Source of the DNA: Flavobacteriaceae bacterium
GTDB lineage: Bacteria > Bacteroidota > Bacteroidia > Flavobacteriales > Flavobacteriaceae
Length of the DNA stretch: 64,000 bases
Assembly: GCA_947457615.1 (NCBI GenBank)
Contig: CANGWK010000004.1
Coordinates: 62,001 to 126,000, forward strand
Direction of reading: 5' to 3'
The notes under the pieces are model-generated. The model was not told the DNA's origin. It did no database searches and was given only the letters and a program-made list of their open reading frames with translations. Shown one piece after another: positions 25,658 through 34,480 of this stretch; position 1 is the first letter of the stretch; each line of letters opens with the position of its first letter. The translations under genes and the position numbers were made by a program.

Positions 25658-27421
25658 TTATATTATTTCTTTTTCAGAAAGTTGTTTATTATACAATTCT
25701 TTATAATAACCTTCTTGTCTTATCAATTGATTATGAGTCCCTTCTTGGATAATTTCTCCCTCTTCCAGTATAATTATTTTGTCGGCATTTTTAGCAGAAG
25801 AAACTCTGTGGCTAACAATTATGGTTGTCTTATCTTTAGAAATTTCAAGTAAATTATTCAGGATAGTCTCTTCGGTTTCAGTATCCACAGCCGAAAGACA
25901 ATCGTCTAAAAGTAAAATTTCAGGATTTTTTATTATTGCTCTTGCAATAGAAACGCGTTGCTTTTGTCCTCCTGAAAGCGTTATGCCACGTTCTCCTAAG
26001 ATGGTTTCGTATTGCTGGTTGAATTGGATAATATTATCGTGAACTGCTGCTTTGGTAGCCGCTTCAATAACTTCTTGGTCACTTGCATTTTCTTTGCCAA
26101 ACTTTATGTTGTTTATAATACTATCTGAAAATAAAAAAGCATCTTGTGGTACTATTCCAATGCTTTCTCTAAGGTCTGTTAAATTAACTTTTGCCAAAGG
26201 AGTTCCGTCCATAGTTATAGAACCCTGTTTCACATCGTGCATTCGAGTTATTAAAGATAGAATACTTGATTTCCCTGAGCCAGTTTTACCTAAAATCGCT
26301 AATGTCTCCCCTTTTTTTACATTAAATGAAATATTTTTTAATGCTATAATGTTGGTGTCTTCATAAATAAAACTAACATTTTTAAATTCAATATCTCCTC
26401 TAATGAAAGTTTTTTCAGAAGTTGTATTTTTAATTTCTGGTTCTGTCTTTAAAAATTCATTAACTCTTTTTTGTGAAGCTTCTGCTTCTTGAATTAGCGA
26501 TGAAACCCAACCAATAGATGCAACTGGCCAGGTTAGCATGTTTACATATAGAATAAATTCGGCAATAATTCCAATGTTTTGAATCTCCGGATCGTGTGCG
26601 ATATACATCATTCCTCCAAAGTAAATAACTATCAAATTACTAATTCCAATTAAAGTAACCATTAAAGGACCAAAAAGCGATTGTATTTTTGCCAATTTCA
26701 AGCTTTTAGCTTTACTCTCTTGGGCTAGTTCGGTAATAATATCTTGATTTTTTTTTTCTAACGAATAGGCTTTTATTACTCGAATTCCAGAAAAAACCTC
26801 TTGGGTGTAACTTGATACTTTTGATAAATATTGCTGAAAAATAGTGCTACGTGTATTGATTTCTTTACTTAATTTATAAATAATATAAGATAAAATTGGT
26901 AACGGTAGTAAGGTGTACAAGGTCAATTTAGGCGAAACATTGTACATATAAATTATTACAACTGTAAAACGAATTACTGTATTAATAGTGTACATAACCG
27001 CAGGACCTACATACATCCTTACTTTGGCAACATCCTCACTAATACGGCTCATTAAATCACCTGTTCGATTGCGTTTGTAAAAATTTTGATCTAAAACTTC
27101 ATAATGTTTAAAAACTTCATTTTTTAAATCGAATTCTACATGTCTTGACATCACAATTAATGTTTGGCGCATAATAAAAGTTAGTAGCCCAGCAATAATT
27201 GTAGTTCCTATTACAAGTAATATATTTTCAATAAGTTGGCTTTTCACGCTATCCAATCCTATAGCGTTTTTTTGAAATTCTTCAATAGCTTTGAAGGATT
27301 TGCTAATTAGTTTTGGAGTGAAAAGAGAAAATATTTGTGCGACAATTGTGATAAAAATACCCAATAAAAAACGGTATTTATATTTGATAAAATATTTATT
27401 TAAATATTGTAATTCCTTCAT
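25658..27421 (-). CDS. ABC exporter, fused permease and ATPase (MsbA/MdlB-like)
   Basis: The 587-residue half-transporter has six membrane helices in residues 1-320 and a nucleotide-binding domain after about 345. Walker A is LGKTGSGKSS, the signature LSGGQKQR, and Walker B LLLDDCLSAVDTETE, followed by the His-loop IIVSHRVSS. Members export lipids, peptides or drugs as dimers; the substrate is unknown. Walker B carries Asp in place of the usual catalytic Glu (LLLDDCLS), as in the degenerate half of heterodimeric exporters; a partner elsewhere may supply the active site. Confidence 0.93.
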   Translation of the reverse strand: MKELQYLNKYFIKYKYRFLLGIFITIVAQIFSLFTPKLISKSFKAIEEFQKNAIGLDSVKSQLIENILLVIGTTIIAGLLTFIMRQTLIVMSRHVEFDLKNEVFKHYEVLDQNFYKRNRTGDLMSRISEDVAKVRMYVGPAVMYTINTVIRFTVVIIYMYNVSPKLTLYTLLPLPILSYIIYKLSKEINTRSTIFQQYLSKVSSYTQEVFSGIRVIKAYSLEKKNQDIITELAQESKAKSLKLAKIQSLFGPLMVTLIGISNLIVIYFGGMMYIAHDPEIQNIGIIAEFILYVNMLTWPVASIGWVSSLIQEAEASQKRVNEFLKTEPEIKNTTSEKTFIRGDIEFKNVSFIYEDTNIIALKNISFNVKKGETLAILGKTGSGKSSILSLITRMHDVKQGSITMDGTPLAKVNLTDLRESIGIVPQDAFLFSDSIINNIKFGKENASDQEVIEAATKAAVHDNIIQFNQQYETILGERGITLSGGQKQRVSIARAIIKNPEILLLDDCLSAVDTETEETILNNLLEISKDKTTIIVSHRVSSAKNADKIIILEEGEIIQEGTHNQLIRQEGYYKELYNKQLSEKEII

Positions 27422-27613
27422 TTTATTATTTTATCCTAGATAATTATAGTTCTTAATTTGTTAATTACGTAAATATTATGCAATTTGTATTGTTCAATAA
27501 TTATTTAATTGATTTAATAATTTGCTAATTAAAACTAAAATAGGCGAATTATTTTGAATAATAATTTAAATTTACACCGACTTATTGATAAAATCGCAAT
27601 CCAAAAATTTTTT

Positions 27614-28720
27614 ATGACTACAGAAATCACTACAGCTAAAGAACTTCAAAAAATGGATCCTGTATTTGGTCAATTATCTTTTGATAATCATGAACAAATT
27701 GTTTTTTGCAACGACAAAGATACAGGATTAAAAGCAATTATTGGTATTCATAACACTGTTTTAGGACCTGCATTAGGAGGAACAAGAATGTGGGATTATA
27801 CCAACGAATGGGAAGCATTGAATGATGTTTTGCGACTATCTCGAGGAATGACCTACAAAGCTGCAATTACTGGCTTGGATCTTGGCGGTGGAAAAGCAGT
27901 AATTATTGGGGATTCTAAAACCCAAAAAACGCCTGAAATGATGCGTAAATTTGGAGAATTTGTAAACTCACTTTCAGGAAGATACATTACTGCTGAGGAT
28001 GTTGGTATGGAAACTGCCGACATGGATACTGTTAGAGATGTTACACCTTATGTGACTGGAATTTCTGAATCTCGTGGTGGCTCAGGAAACCCATCACCTG
28101 TAACTGCTTACGGCGTTTATATGGGTATGAAAGCAGCAGCAAAATACCAATTTGGATCGGATAATCTTGACGGAAAGAAAATTCTAGTTCAAGGTATTGG
28201 ACACGTTGGAGAAACTTTAGTAGATTATTTAACTAAAGAAGGTGCTATTATTCAAATTGCTGATATTAATAAAGCAAGAATGCAGGAAGTTTGTACAAAA
28301 TACGGGACTACTATTTACTCTGGAAGCGATTTATATACAGCCGATGTTGATATTTATGCACCTTGCGCTCTAGGAGCTACAATTAATGACGAAACAGTAT
28401 TTAAAATTAAGGCTAAAGTGATTGCAGGTGCGGCTAATAATCAGTTAGCAAATGAAAATGTTCATGGTCTAATTCTCCATGAAAGAGGCATTATTTATGC
28501 TCCCGATTTCTTGATTAATGCTGGAGGAATTATTAATGTTTACTCTGAAATCGCTAATTATGATAAAGTAGAAGCAATGCGTAGAACTGAAAATATCTAT
28601 AATACAACTTTAGAAATTTTTGCTTATGCTAAAGAACATAAATTGACTCCTCAAAAAGCTGCTATGGAAATTGCTGAAATTAGAATTGCACAAAGAAAAA
28701 AAGAAAAGGACAATATATAG
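27614..28720 (+). CDS. Leucine/phenylalanine-type amino acid dehydrogenase
   Basis: The 368-residue protein matches the Glu/Leu/Phe/Val dehydrogenase family: GPALGGTRMWDY, the catalytic Lys regions LSRGMTYKAAITGLDLGGGKAVI, and an NAD-binding GIGHVGETLVDYL. It deaminates a branched-chain or aromatic amino acid oxidatively, feeding carbon into the TCA cycle; the exact substrate is inferred. I used ATG 27614 (MTTEITTAKELQKMD) because the TTG chosen by the track adds a stretch with no family match. Confidence 0.93.
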   Translation: MTTEITTAKELQKMDPVFGQLSFDNHEQIVFCNDKDTGLKAIIGIHNTVLGPALGGTRMWDYTNEWEALNDVLRLSRGMTYKAAITGLDLGGGKAVIIGDSKTQKTPEMMRKFGEFVNSLSGRYITAEDVGMETADMDTVRDVTPYVTGISESRGGSGNPSPVTAYGVYMGMKAAAKYQFGSDNLDGKKILVQGIGHVGETLVDYLTKEGAIIQIADINKARMQEVCTKYGTTIYSGSDLYTADVDIYAPCALGATINDETVFKIKAKVIAGAANNQLANENVHGLILHERGIIYAPDFLINAGGIINVYSEIANYDKVEAMRRTENIYNTTLEIFAYAKEHKLTPQKAAMEIAEIRIAQRKKEKDNI

Positions 28721-28809
28721 TTTAATGTTTTAAAAATAGTTTTATTTTTGCAAAGCGAAAGAGTAATCTTTCGCTTTGTTTATTTTATACAAATTAAAAG
28801 TTCTTATCC

Positions 28810-29751
28810 GTGCTAAACAGAAGACATATTAGAATTAAAGTCATGCAATCCATTTATGCAATGCACCAAAGTGGATCTGATAATCTTGAAAAACAAGAAA
28901 AGTTTTTACAAGCCAGTATAGAAAACATAGTTGATTTATACTTAATTATGCTGTCTTCTTTAGTAGAAATACGTAAAAAAGAAATGGAATACCAGATTCT
29001 TGCACAGCAAAAACATCTTGCAACTCCAGAAGAACGAAACCCCAATTTGCGGTTTATAAATAATCCAATTTTAGTGGCCTTAGATGCTAATAATTCGTTG
29101 AGTATAGCTCTTGAAAATCGAAAAATAAATAATTGGCAAGCTAATGATGATACTATTTTAATGCTTTTGCAAATAATTAAGCAAAGTGAATTGTATCAAA
29201 AATACATGACTAAAAAGGCGGTAACTTTTGAGGAAGAACGCTTTTTTGTTGCTGATATGTTTTCAGAATTGATTGCGCCAAATGAAAAATTATATTCTTA
29301 CTTAGAAGATTTTAAACTTACTTGGGTAGATGATATTCCGGTAGTGAATACCCAAATATTAAAGCAGTTAAAACAAATTACTCCGGAAGAGCAATCGCTT
29401 AAAGTACCTCCAATTTATAAAGATGCTGAAGATAAAGACTTTGCAGTTGATTTGTTTAGAAAAACAGTTTTAAACGAAACCGAATTGGCTAAAGAATTTA
29501 TTGATAAAACTCCAAATTGGGATATTGATCGTATTGCCGAATTGGATACAATAATTATGAAAATGGCAATCTGCGAGTTCTTGAAATTCCCATCCATTCC
29601 GTTAAAAGTTACAATAAATGAATATTTAGAATTGGCAAAAGAATATTCTACGCCAAAAAGTAGTATTTTTATCAACGGAATTTTAGATAATTTAGTAAAA
29701 GATTTCCAATTAAAAAATAGAATTAATAAAGTCGGAAGAGGCTTAATGTAA
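28810..29751 (+). CDS. nusB: Transcription antitermination factor NusB
   Basis: The 313-residue protein begins with a GTG (MLNRRHIRIKVMQSIYAMHQ), the standard NusB start in this group, and ends with IDRIAELDTIIMKMAICEFLKFPSIPLKVTINEYLELAKEYS. It is longer than the 140-residue E. coli NusB; an insert of about 150 residues in the middle is usual for Bacteroidota. NusB with NusE binds the boxA of rRNA leaders and supports antitermination. It is followed by yajC, 30 bases on. Confidence 0.95.
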   Translation: MLNRRHIRIKVMQSIYAMHQSGSDNLEKQEKFLQASIENIVDLYLIMLSSLVEIRKKEMEYQILAQQKHLATPEERNPNLRFINNPILVALDANNSLSIALENRKINNWQANDDTILMLLQIIKQSELYQKYMTKKAVTFEEERFFVADMFSELIAPNEKLYSYLEDFKLTWVDDIPVVNTQILKQLKQITPEEQSLKVPPIYKDAEDKDFAVDLFRKTVLNETELAKEFIDKTPNWDIDRIAELDTIIMKMAICEFLKFPSIPLKVTINEYLELAKEYSTPKSSIFINGILDNLVKDFQLKNRINKVGRGLM

Positions 29752-29781
29752 ATCAAAATTTAAAAACAAAAATTAAAAGTT

Positions 29782-30057
29782 ATGGAACAAATAAGTCAGT
29801 TTTTACCGTTTATTTTAATGTTCGTGGTTATTTATTTCTTTATGATATTACCACAACAAAAGAAGGCTAAGAAAGAAAAAGAGTTTGAAAGCACTTTAAA
29901 AGTAGGAGATAGAATTATCACAAAAAGTGGCATTCACGGGAAAATTTCTGAATTAGCAGAAACTACTGTGGTTCTTGAAACAATGTCTGGAAAATTAAAA
30001 ATGGAACGTTCTGCAATTTCGTTAGAAATGAGTGCTTCGTTGAATAAGAAAGCTTAG
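29782..30057 (+). CDS. yajC: Preprotein translocase subunit YajC
   Basis: The 91-residue protein has one N-terminal membrane helix (FLPFILMFVVIYFFMILPQQKKAKK) and the YajC-type FESTLKVGDRIITKSGIHGKISELAETTVVLE. YajC associates with SecDF in the holotranslocon at the inner membrane. It is likely the second gene of the nusB operon and ends at a hairpin 10 bases downstream. Confidence 0.95.
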   Translation: MEQISQFLPFILMFVVIYFFMILPQQKKAKKEKEFESTLKVGDRIITKSGIHGKISELAETTVVLETMSGKLKMERSAISLEMSASLNKKA

Positions 30058-30066
30058 TCAATTAGG

Positions 30067-30092
30067 AATTAAGAATATCGTAATTCTTAATT
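30067..30092 (+). terminator. Terminator of nusB-yajC
   Basis: AATTAAGAAT and ATTCTTAATT pair around a 6-base loop; T/A-rich sequence follows. Confidence 0.55.
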
Positions 30093-30206
30093 TATTATCG
30101 GTAGTTATCATTTAAACCAATGTTTTAAATTCATTGGTTTTATTTTTTCCATTCCTTTGGTTTTCTCTTGTTTGGAATTTTATTTTATTACAATACCATA
30201 ACCGTA

Positions 30207-30300
30207 TAGCCCTGACAGAAGCGGAAATCCTTTTTTAACTCCAACAGAGTTTTAACTCTGTCGGAGTTTAAAAAGATTGAAACGGATGGCAGGAATTGCA
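30207..30300. repeat. REP-like dispersed element, copy 2
   Basis: The ends TAGCCCTGACAGAAGCGGAA and GGATGGCAGGAATTGC match copy 1 (22785-22863) read in reverse. The centre has a different palindrome, AACTCCAACAGAG with CTCTGTCGGAGTT. The rest of the 350-base gap between yajC and pepT holds only the two flanking terminators. Confidence 0.65.
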
Positions 30301-30354
30301 ATTACTGATACTGCCCGAAAGTTTCGCTTCTAAAAATTTATTAGTATAAAAAAA

Positions 30355-30385
30355 TCCACAAATTTCAGTTTATGAAATTTGTGGA
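30355..30385 (-). terminator. Terminator of pepT
   Basis: TCCACAAATTTCA and TGAAATTTGTGGA form a 13-bp perfect stem with a 5-base loop; a T run follows on the minus strand. Confidence 0.85.
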
Positions 30386-30407
30386 ATTATTATAAAAATC
30401 TTTCTAC

Positions 30408-31658
30408 TTATTTAGAGAAATCGGTTGTTGCAGTTAATTCGGCAATTTTTACAATTACATCTACTGCTTTTTGCATGCTTTCTACAGGAACATATTCATA
30501 TTTTCCGTGGAAATTATGACCGCCAGCAAAAATATTTGGGCATGGTAATCCCATATACGATAATCTGGATCCGTCGGTTCCGCCACGAATAGGCTTGATG
30601 AGTGGCGTGATGCCTAATTCTTGCATTGCTTTTTCAGCCAAATCTACTATGAACATCATCGGTTTTACCTTTTCGCGCATGTTATAGTATTGGTCTTTAA
30701 TTTCAGCAATACAAATATCTTCTCCGAATTGTGCCGCAAATTGAGCATTGATTTTTGCAACGATTGCAAGAACTAGTTCTTTTCGTTTTTCAAATAATTG
30801 CATGTCGTGATCACGGATAATAAGATCTAATTTGGTTTCTTCTAGGCTCCCAGAAAGACCGGTAACATGGAAAAACCCTTCGTAATCTATAGTCTCTTGT
30901 GGGATTTCATTTTTAGGTAATTGGTTGACAAAATCATTTGCAATGAGCATAGAGTTTATCATTTTGCCTTTGGCATATCCTGGATGCACACTTTTTCCTT
31001 TAAAAATTATTTTGGCACCAGCAGCATTAAAATTCTCATATTCTAATTCGCCAATTTGACTTCCATCCATAGTGTAAGCCCATTGTGCACCGAATTTTTC
31101 GACATCAAAAATATCGGCACCGCGACCAATTTCTTCATCGGGAGTGAAACCAACTCTAATTTTTCCATGTTTAATTTCAGGATGTTGCACTAGGTATTCC
31201 ATTGCAGTAACAATCTCGGTAAGTCCAGCTTTGTCATCGGCACCAAGAAGCGTTAATCCGTTTGTAGTGATTAATGTTTGTCCCTTGTACAACAATAGAT
31301 CTTTGAAATAACTTGGAGAAAGAATAATGTTATGTTCTTTGTTTAAAACGATATCACCACCATCGTAATTCTTGATGATTTGAGGTTTTACGTCTTTTCC
31401 TGTAAAATCAGGAGAGGTATCGTAATGCGAGACAAATCCAATAGTTGGCACCTCATGGTCTACATTGCTTGCTAAAGTTCCCATTACATAACCATTTTCG
31501 TCAATGGTAACTTCGGTTAAACCGATAGTATTTAGTTCTTTCACTAATAAATTAGCAAGAACTAGTTGTTTCGACGTACTAGGAGTTGTTGGAGAATCGG
31601 CATCCGATTCGGTGTCTATAATTACATAACTTATGAAGCGATCAATAATATGTTGCAT
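30408..31658 (-). CDS. pepT: Peptidase T (tripeptide aminopeptidase)
   Basis: The 416-residue M20B metallopeptidase has the metal-site motifs [14 protein letters not shown] (His and Asp), [23 protein letters not shown] (Glu-Glu catalytic pair) and [18 protein letters not shown]. It removes N-terminal residues from tripeptides in the cytoplasm. It is monocistronic, with a TATATTTG box 26 bases upstream and a strong terminator. Confidence 0.96.
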   Translation of the reverse strand: MQHIIDRFISYVIIDTESDADSPTTPSTSKQLVLANLLVKELNTIGLTEVTIDENGYVMGTLASNVDHEVPTIGFVSHYDTSPDFTGKDVKPQIIKNYDGGDIVLNKEHNIILSPSYFKDLLLYKGQTLITTNGLTLLGADDKAGLTEIVTAMEYLVQHPEIKHGKIRVGFTPDEEIGRGADIFDVEKFGAQWAYTMDGSQIGELEYENFNAAGAKIIFKGKSVHPGYAKGKMINSMLIANDFVNQLPKNEIPQETIDYEGFFHVTGLSGSLEETKLDLIIRDHDMQLFEKRKELVLAIVAKINAQFAAQFGEDICIAEIKDQYYNMREKVKPMMFIVDLAEKAMQELGITPLIKPIRGGTDGSRLSYMGLPCPNIFAGGHNFHGKYEYVPVESMQKAVDVIVKIAELTATTDFSK

Positions 31659-31683
31659 GAAGTTTAATATTAAATTAGTGTTG

Positions 31684-31691
31684 CAAATATA
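31684..31691 (-). promoter_or_regulatory. -7 promoter box of pepT
   Basis: Minus-strand TATATTTG, 25 bases before the ATG. The remaining bases of the pepT-rmuC gap (to 31942) show nothing recognisable. Confidence 0.5.
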
Positions 31692-31942
31692 CGAATTGGA
31701 AGTGTTTTAAATCAAAGATTTTGATAAACCAATTCTTTATTTTTTGTGTTTTTTTCTTCCCTGATAAATTTTAGGATTTCCCTGTAATTATAAAGGATAA
31801 GCCTTCTATGTTGTTATTTTTAAAGTAGTAGCCTTATTTCAAGTTTATAAGAATTTTATGTCTTTTTCTAAAACAAAAAATAAAAGTTTGTGCTTTGGGA
31901 ATAGTTTGACTTATATGTAATTCCCCATTAGACTTCCTTATT

Positions 31943-33331
31943 TTATTCAAAACTTATTTCCGGGTTAGAGTCTGAATTATCCGATATAGTTGCCCTGTTT
32001 ATTATATTTTCAGGAAGTGATTTTTTTGCTTTGGCTCCCATTTTTTTTAATTTTTCTACACTAATTACAAGGTTTCCTTTCCCATCTATAAGTTTGTTCA
32101 TAGCCCCTTGGTATTCTATTTTTGCTTCGTCCATTTTTTTTCCAATTTTAACTAAATCGGAAACGAAACCTTCAAATTTATCATATAATGCTCCTGCTTG
32201 TCTTGCAATTTCTAGTGCATTTTCTTGTTGCTTCTGATTAGTCCACATGCTGTCAATAGTTCGAAGTGTAGCCAATAAAGTAGACGGTGTAACAATTATA
32301 ATGTTCTTCTCAAAAGCCTTATTATATAGAGCGGTATCTTCATTTGATGCTATTGCAAATGCCGATTCAATAGGTATAAAAAGCAACACAAAATCTGGGC
32401 TTTCTATTTGATATAATTCGTGGTAATTCTTGTTTCCTAATTGCTCCACATGGCGATTTATAGAAATTACATGGTCTTTTAGATGTTGGGCTTTTAGATT
32501 GTCATTCTCTTCATTAATAAAACGTTCGTAGGCTGTTAAAGTTACTTTCGAATCGACAATCATTTTCTTGCCATCGGGTAAATTAATAACTACATCCGGA
32601 AATACCCGATTGCCATCTTCAGTTACAAAACTTTGTTGTACAAAATATTCTCTGTCTTTTTCTAATCCTGATTTTTCAAGAACGCGCTCCAAAATAAGTT
32701 CCCCCCAATTTCCTTGCATTTTGCTGTCGCCTTTTAATGCTTTGGTTAAATTGACAGTCTCTTTGCTCATTTGCTCGTTCATTTCTTTTAAACCAAGTAT
32801 TTGCTGGCGTAAAGAGGCATGGTGATCGATACTTTCTTTGTGAGTATCTTCGACTTTCTTTTCAAAAAGTTGGATTTTATCTTGTAAAGGAGATAAAATA
32901 TTTTTTAAATTTTCTTTGTTTTGCTCTGTAAATTTTGAAGTTTTTTCTTCCAAAATCTTATTGGCTAAATTCTCAAATTCTTTGGTGAATTTTTCCTGAA
33001 GTTTTTCTACTTCTTGTTTTTGCTCTTTATTACGTTCCCAAAGATTTTCAAAATCAGTTTCTTTTTTAGATAACTGAATGGCCAAAGCTTCTTTTTCCGA
33101 TCGGATTGATTCCTTATCTAAATTGGATGCTGTTACTTGTTTTTCAAAATCAGCACGGTCTATTTGAACCTGATCTTTCATCTGATTTATTTGCGAAAGC
33201 AATCCTTTGTTTTTCTCTTCTAAAGTTGCCTTTTCCGTTTTAGAGTTGGCAGTAAATAATAATTTTCCAAGGAAAATTCCTATAGCTAAGGCGATAATAA
33301 ATACTACTAGAATAGGGATGGTTGCTGTCAT
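31943..33331 (-). CDS. rmuC: DNA recombination protein RmuC
   Basis: The 462-residue protein has an N-terminal membrane helix (IPILVVFIIALAIGIFLGKLL), a long coiled coil at about 30-190, then the RmuC nuclease-like domain with MQGNWGELILERVLEKSGL, PDVVINLPDGKKMIVDSKVTL and SPDFVLLFIPIESAFA. RmuC limits inversions at short inverted repeats. It is a single gene, divergent from the pseudouridine synthase. Confidence 0.95.
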   Translation of the reverse strand: MTATIPILVVFIIALAIGIFLGKLLFTANSKTEKATLEEKNKGLLSQINQMKDQVQIDRADFEKQVTASNLDKESIRSEKEALAIQLSKKETDFENLWERNKEQKQEVEKLQEKFTKEFENLANKILEEKTSKFTEQNKENLKNILSPLQDKIQLFEKKVEDTHKESIDHHASLRQQILGLKEMNEQMSKETVNLTKALKGDSKMQGNWGELILERVLEKSGLEKDREYFVQQSFVTEDGNRVFPDVVINLPDGKKMIVDSKVTLTAYERFINEENDNLKAQHLKDHVISINRHVEQLGNKNYHELYQIESPDFVLLFIPIESAFAIASNEDTALYNKAFEKNIIIVTPSTLLATLRTIDSMWTNQKQQENALEIARQAGALYDKFEGFVSDLVKIGKKMDEAKIEYQGAMNKLIDGKGNLVISVEKLKKMGAKAKKSLPENIINRATISDNSDSNPEISFE

Positions 33332-33395
33332 AAATGAATAGGTATTGGTAAGTAAATATACTAAAAAATGTAATAGTTCATTAACAGATTAATAG

Positions 33396-33403
33396 TATTT
33401 TTG
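33396..33403 (+). promoter_or_regulatory. -7 promoter box of the pseudouridine synthase gene
   Basis: TATTTTTG, 17 bases before the ATG at 33419. Confidence 0.5.
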
Positions 33404-33418
33404 TTGCAAATTGATTAA

Positions 33419-34021
33419 ATGTCCATCCAGCATCATTTTATTATTTATAAACCCTATGGCTATTTGTCTCAGTTTATTTACAAACTAAAGCGACCTAAAA
33501 AGTTACTAGGAGAATTGTATGATTTTCCGGATAATACTATGGCCATTGGTAGATTAGATGAAGATTCGGAAGGTTTACTTCTGTTAACTACTGACGGTAT
33601 GATGAGCGAAATAGTTCGAAGTAAAAAAGTAGAAAAAGAATATTACGTTCAGGTAGACGGGATTATAACTCCAGATGCAATTGAGCAATTAAAAAAAGGA
33701 GTGTTAATTGGTTTTGATGGTAAAAAGTATCTAACTAAAGAATGTCAAGCTTCTATTTTAAATGAAATTCCGGATTTCCCGCAGCGCGCTAAGAAAATTC
33801 GTGACGAACGTCATGGTCCAACTTCTTGGTTAACCGTAACAGTAAATGAAGGGAAATTTCGACAGGTTAGAAAAATGACTTCGGCAGTTGGATTTCCTAC
33901 TTTGAGGTTAGTTCGTGTTCGAATTGGTTCAATCCATTTAAATAATTTACAACCCGGAGAAGTTCTTGAAGTAGGTGATTTTTTAAATATCAATGACAAT
34001 AGCAACATCAAAAATCAATAA
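33419..34021 (+). CDS. RluE/RsuA-family rRNA pseudouridine synthase
   Basis: The 200-residue enzyme has the catalytic GRLDEDSEGLLLLTTDG (Asp nucleophile), IIYKPYGYLSQF at the start and GKFRQVRKMTSAVGFPTLRLVRVRIG near the end. The short N-terminus lacks an S4 domain, as in RluE/RluF-like proteins that modify 23S rRNA. It is followed after 3 bases by trmL. Confidence 0.93.
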   Translation: MSIQHHFIIYKPYGYLSQFIYKLKRPKKLLGELYDFPDNTMAIGRLDEDSEGLLLLTTDGMMSEIVRSKKVEKEYYVQVDGIITPDAIEQLKKGVLIGFDGKKYLTKECQASILNEIPDFPQRAKKIRDERHGPTSWLTVTVNEGKFRQVRKMTSAVGFPTLRLVRVRIGSIHLNNLQPGEVLEVGDFLNINDNSNIKNQ

Positions 34022-34024
34022 TTA

Positions 34025-34480
34025 ATGTTAAATATCGTTTTAATAGAGCCCGAAATACCAAATAATACAGGAAATATTGGCCGTTTGTGTGTCGGTACTG
34101 AAAGTCGCTTGCATTTAGTACATCCGTTTGGTTTTATTATAAATGATAAGAATTTAAAACGTTCGGGTTTAGACTATTGGGTGCATTTGGATGTTACTGA
34201 ATACCAAAATGTTGCCGAATGGAAGGCTAAAATTTCTGATAAATCTAGAGTTTTCCTTATGAGTTCAAATGCGAATGTTTCTATTTATGATACGAAATTT
34301 CAAGATGGCGATTGGTTGGTTTTTGGTAAAGAAAGTGTCGGGTTGAGTCAAGAAGTTTTGGCACAATTTGAAAATCATTTAACCATTCCAATGTCTAATT
34401 TAATCCGGAGTTTTAATATTGCTAATTCTGTTGCTTTTGTTGTTGGAGAGGCAAAAAGGCAAATAAATTTAATAATTTGA
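34025..34480 (+). CDS. trmL: tRNA (cytidine/uridine-2'-O-)-methyltransferase TrmL
   Basis: The 151-residue SPOUT methyltransferase starts with LNIVLIEPEIPNNTGNIGRLC and holds HLVHPFGF, LVFGKESVGLS and IRSFNIANSVAFVVGEA, the TrmL motifs forming the knot. It methylates the wobble-34 ribose of leucine tRNAs. It is in operon with the pseudouridine synthase gene and overlaps the next gene's TTG by 4 bases. Confidence 0.96.
   Translation: MLNIVLIEPEIPNNTGNIGRLCVGTESRLHLVHPFGFIINDKNLKRSGLDYWVHLDVTEYQNVAEWKAKISDKSRVFLMSSNANVSIYDTKFQDGDWLVFGKESVGLSQEVLAQFENHLTIPMSNLIRSFNIANSVAFVVGEAKRQINLII

Noticed and set aside
31692-31942. Gap between pepT promoter and rmuC
   Set aside because: I looked for promoters, hairpins and small ORFs and found nothing convincing.
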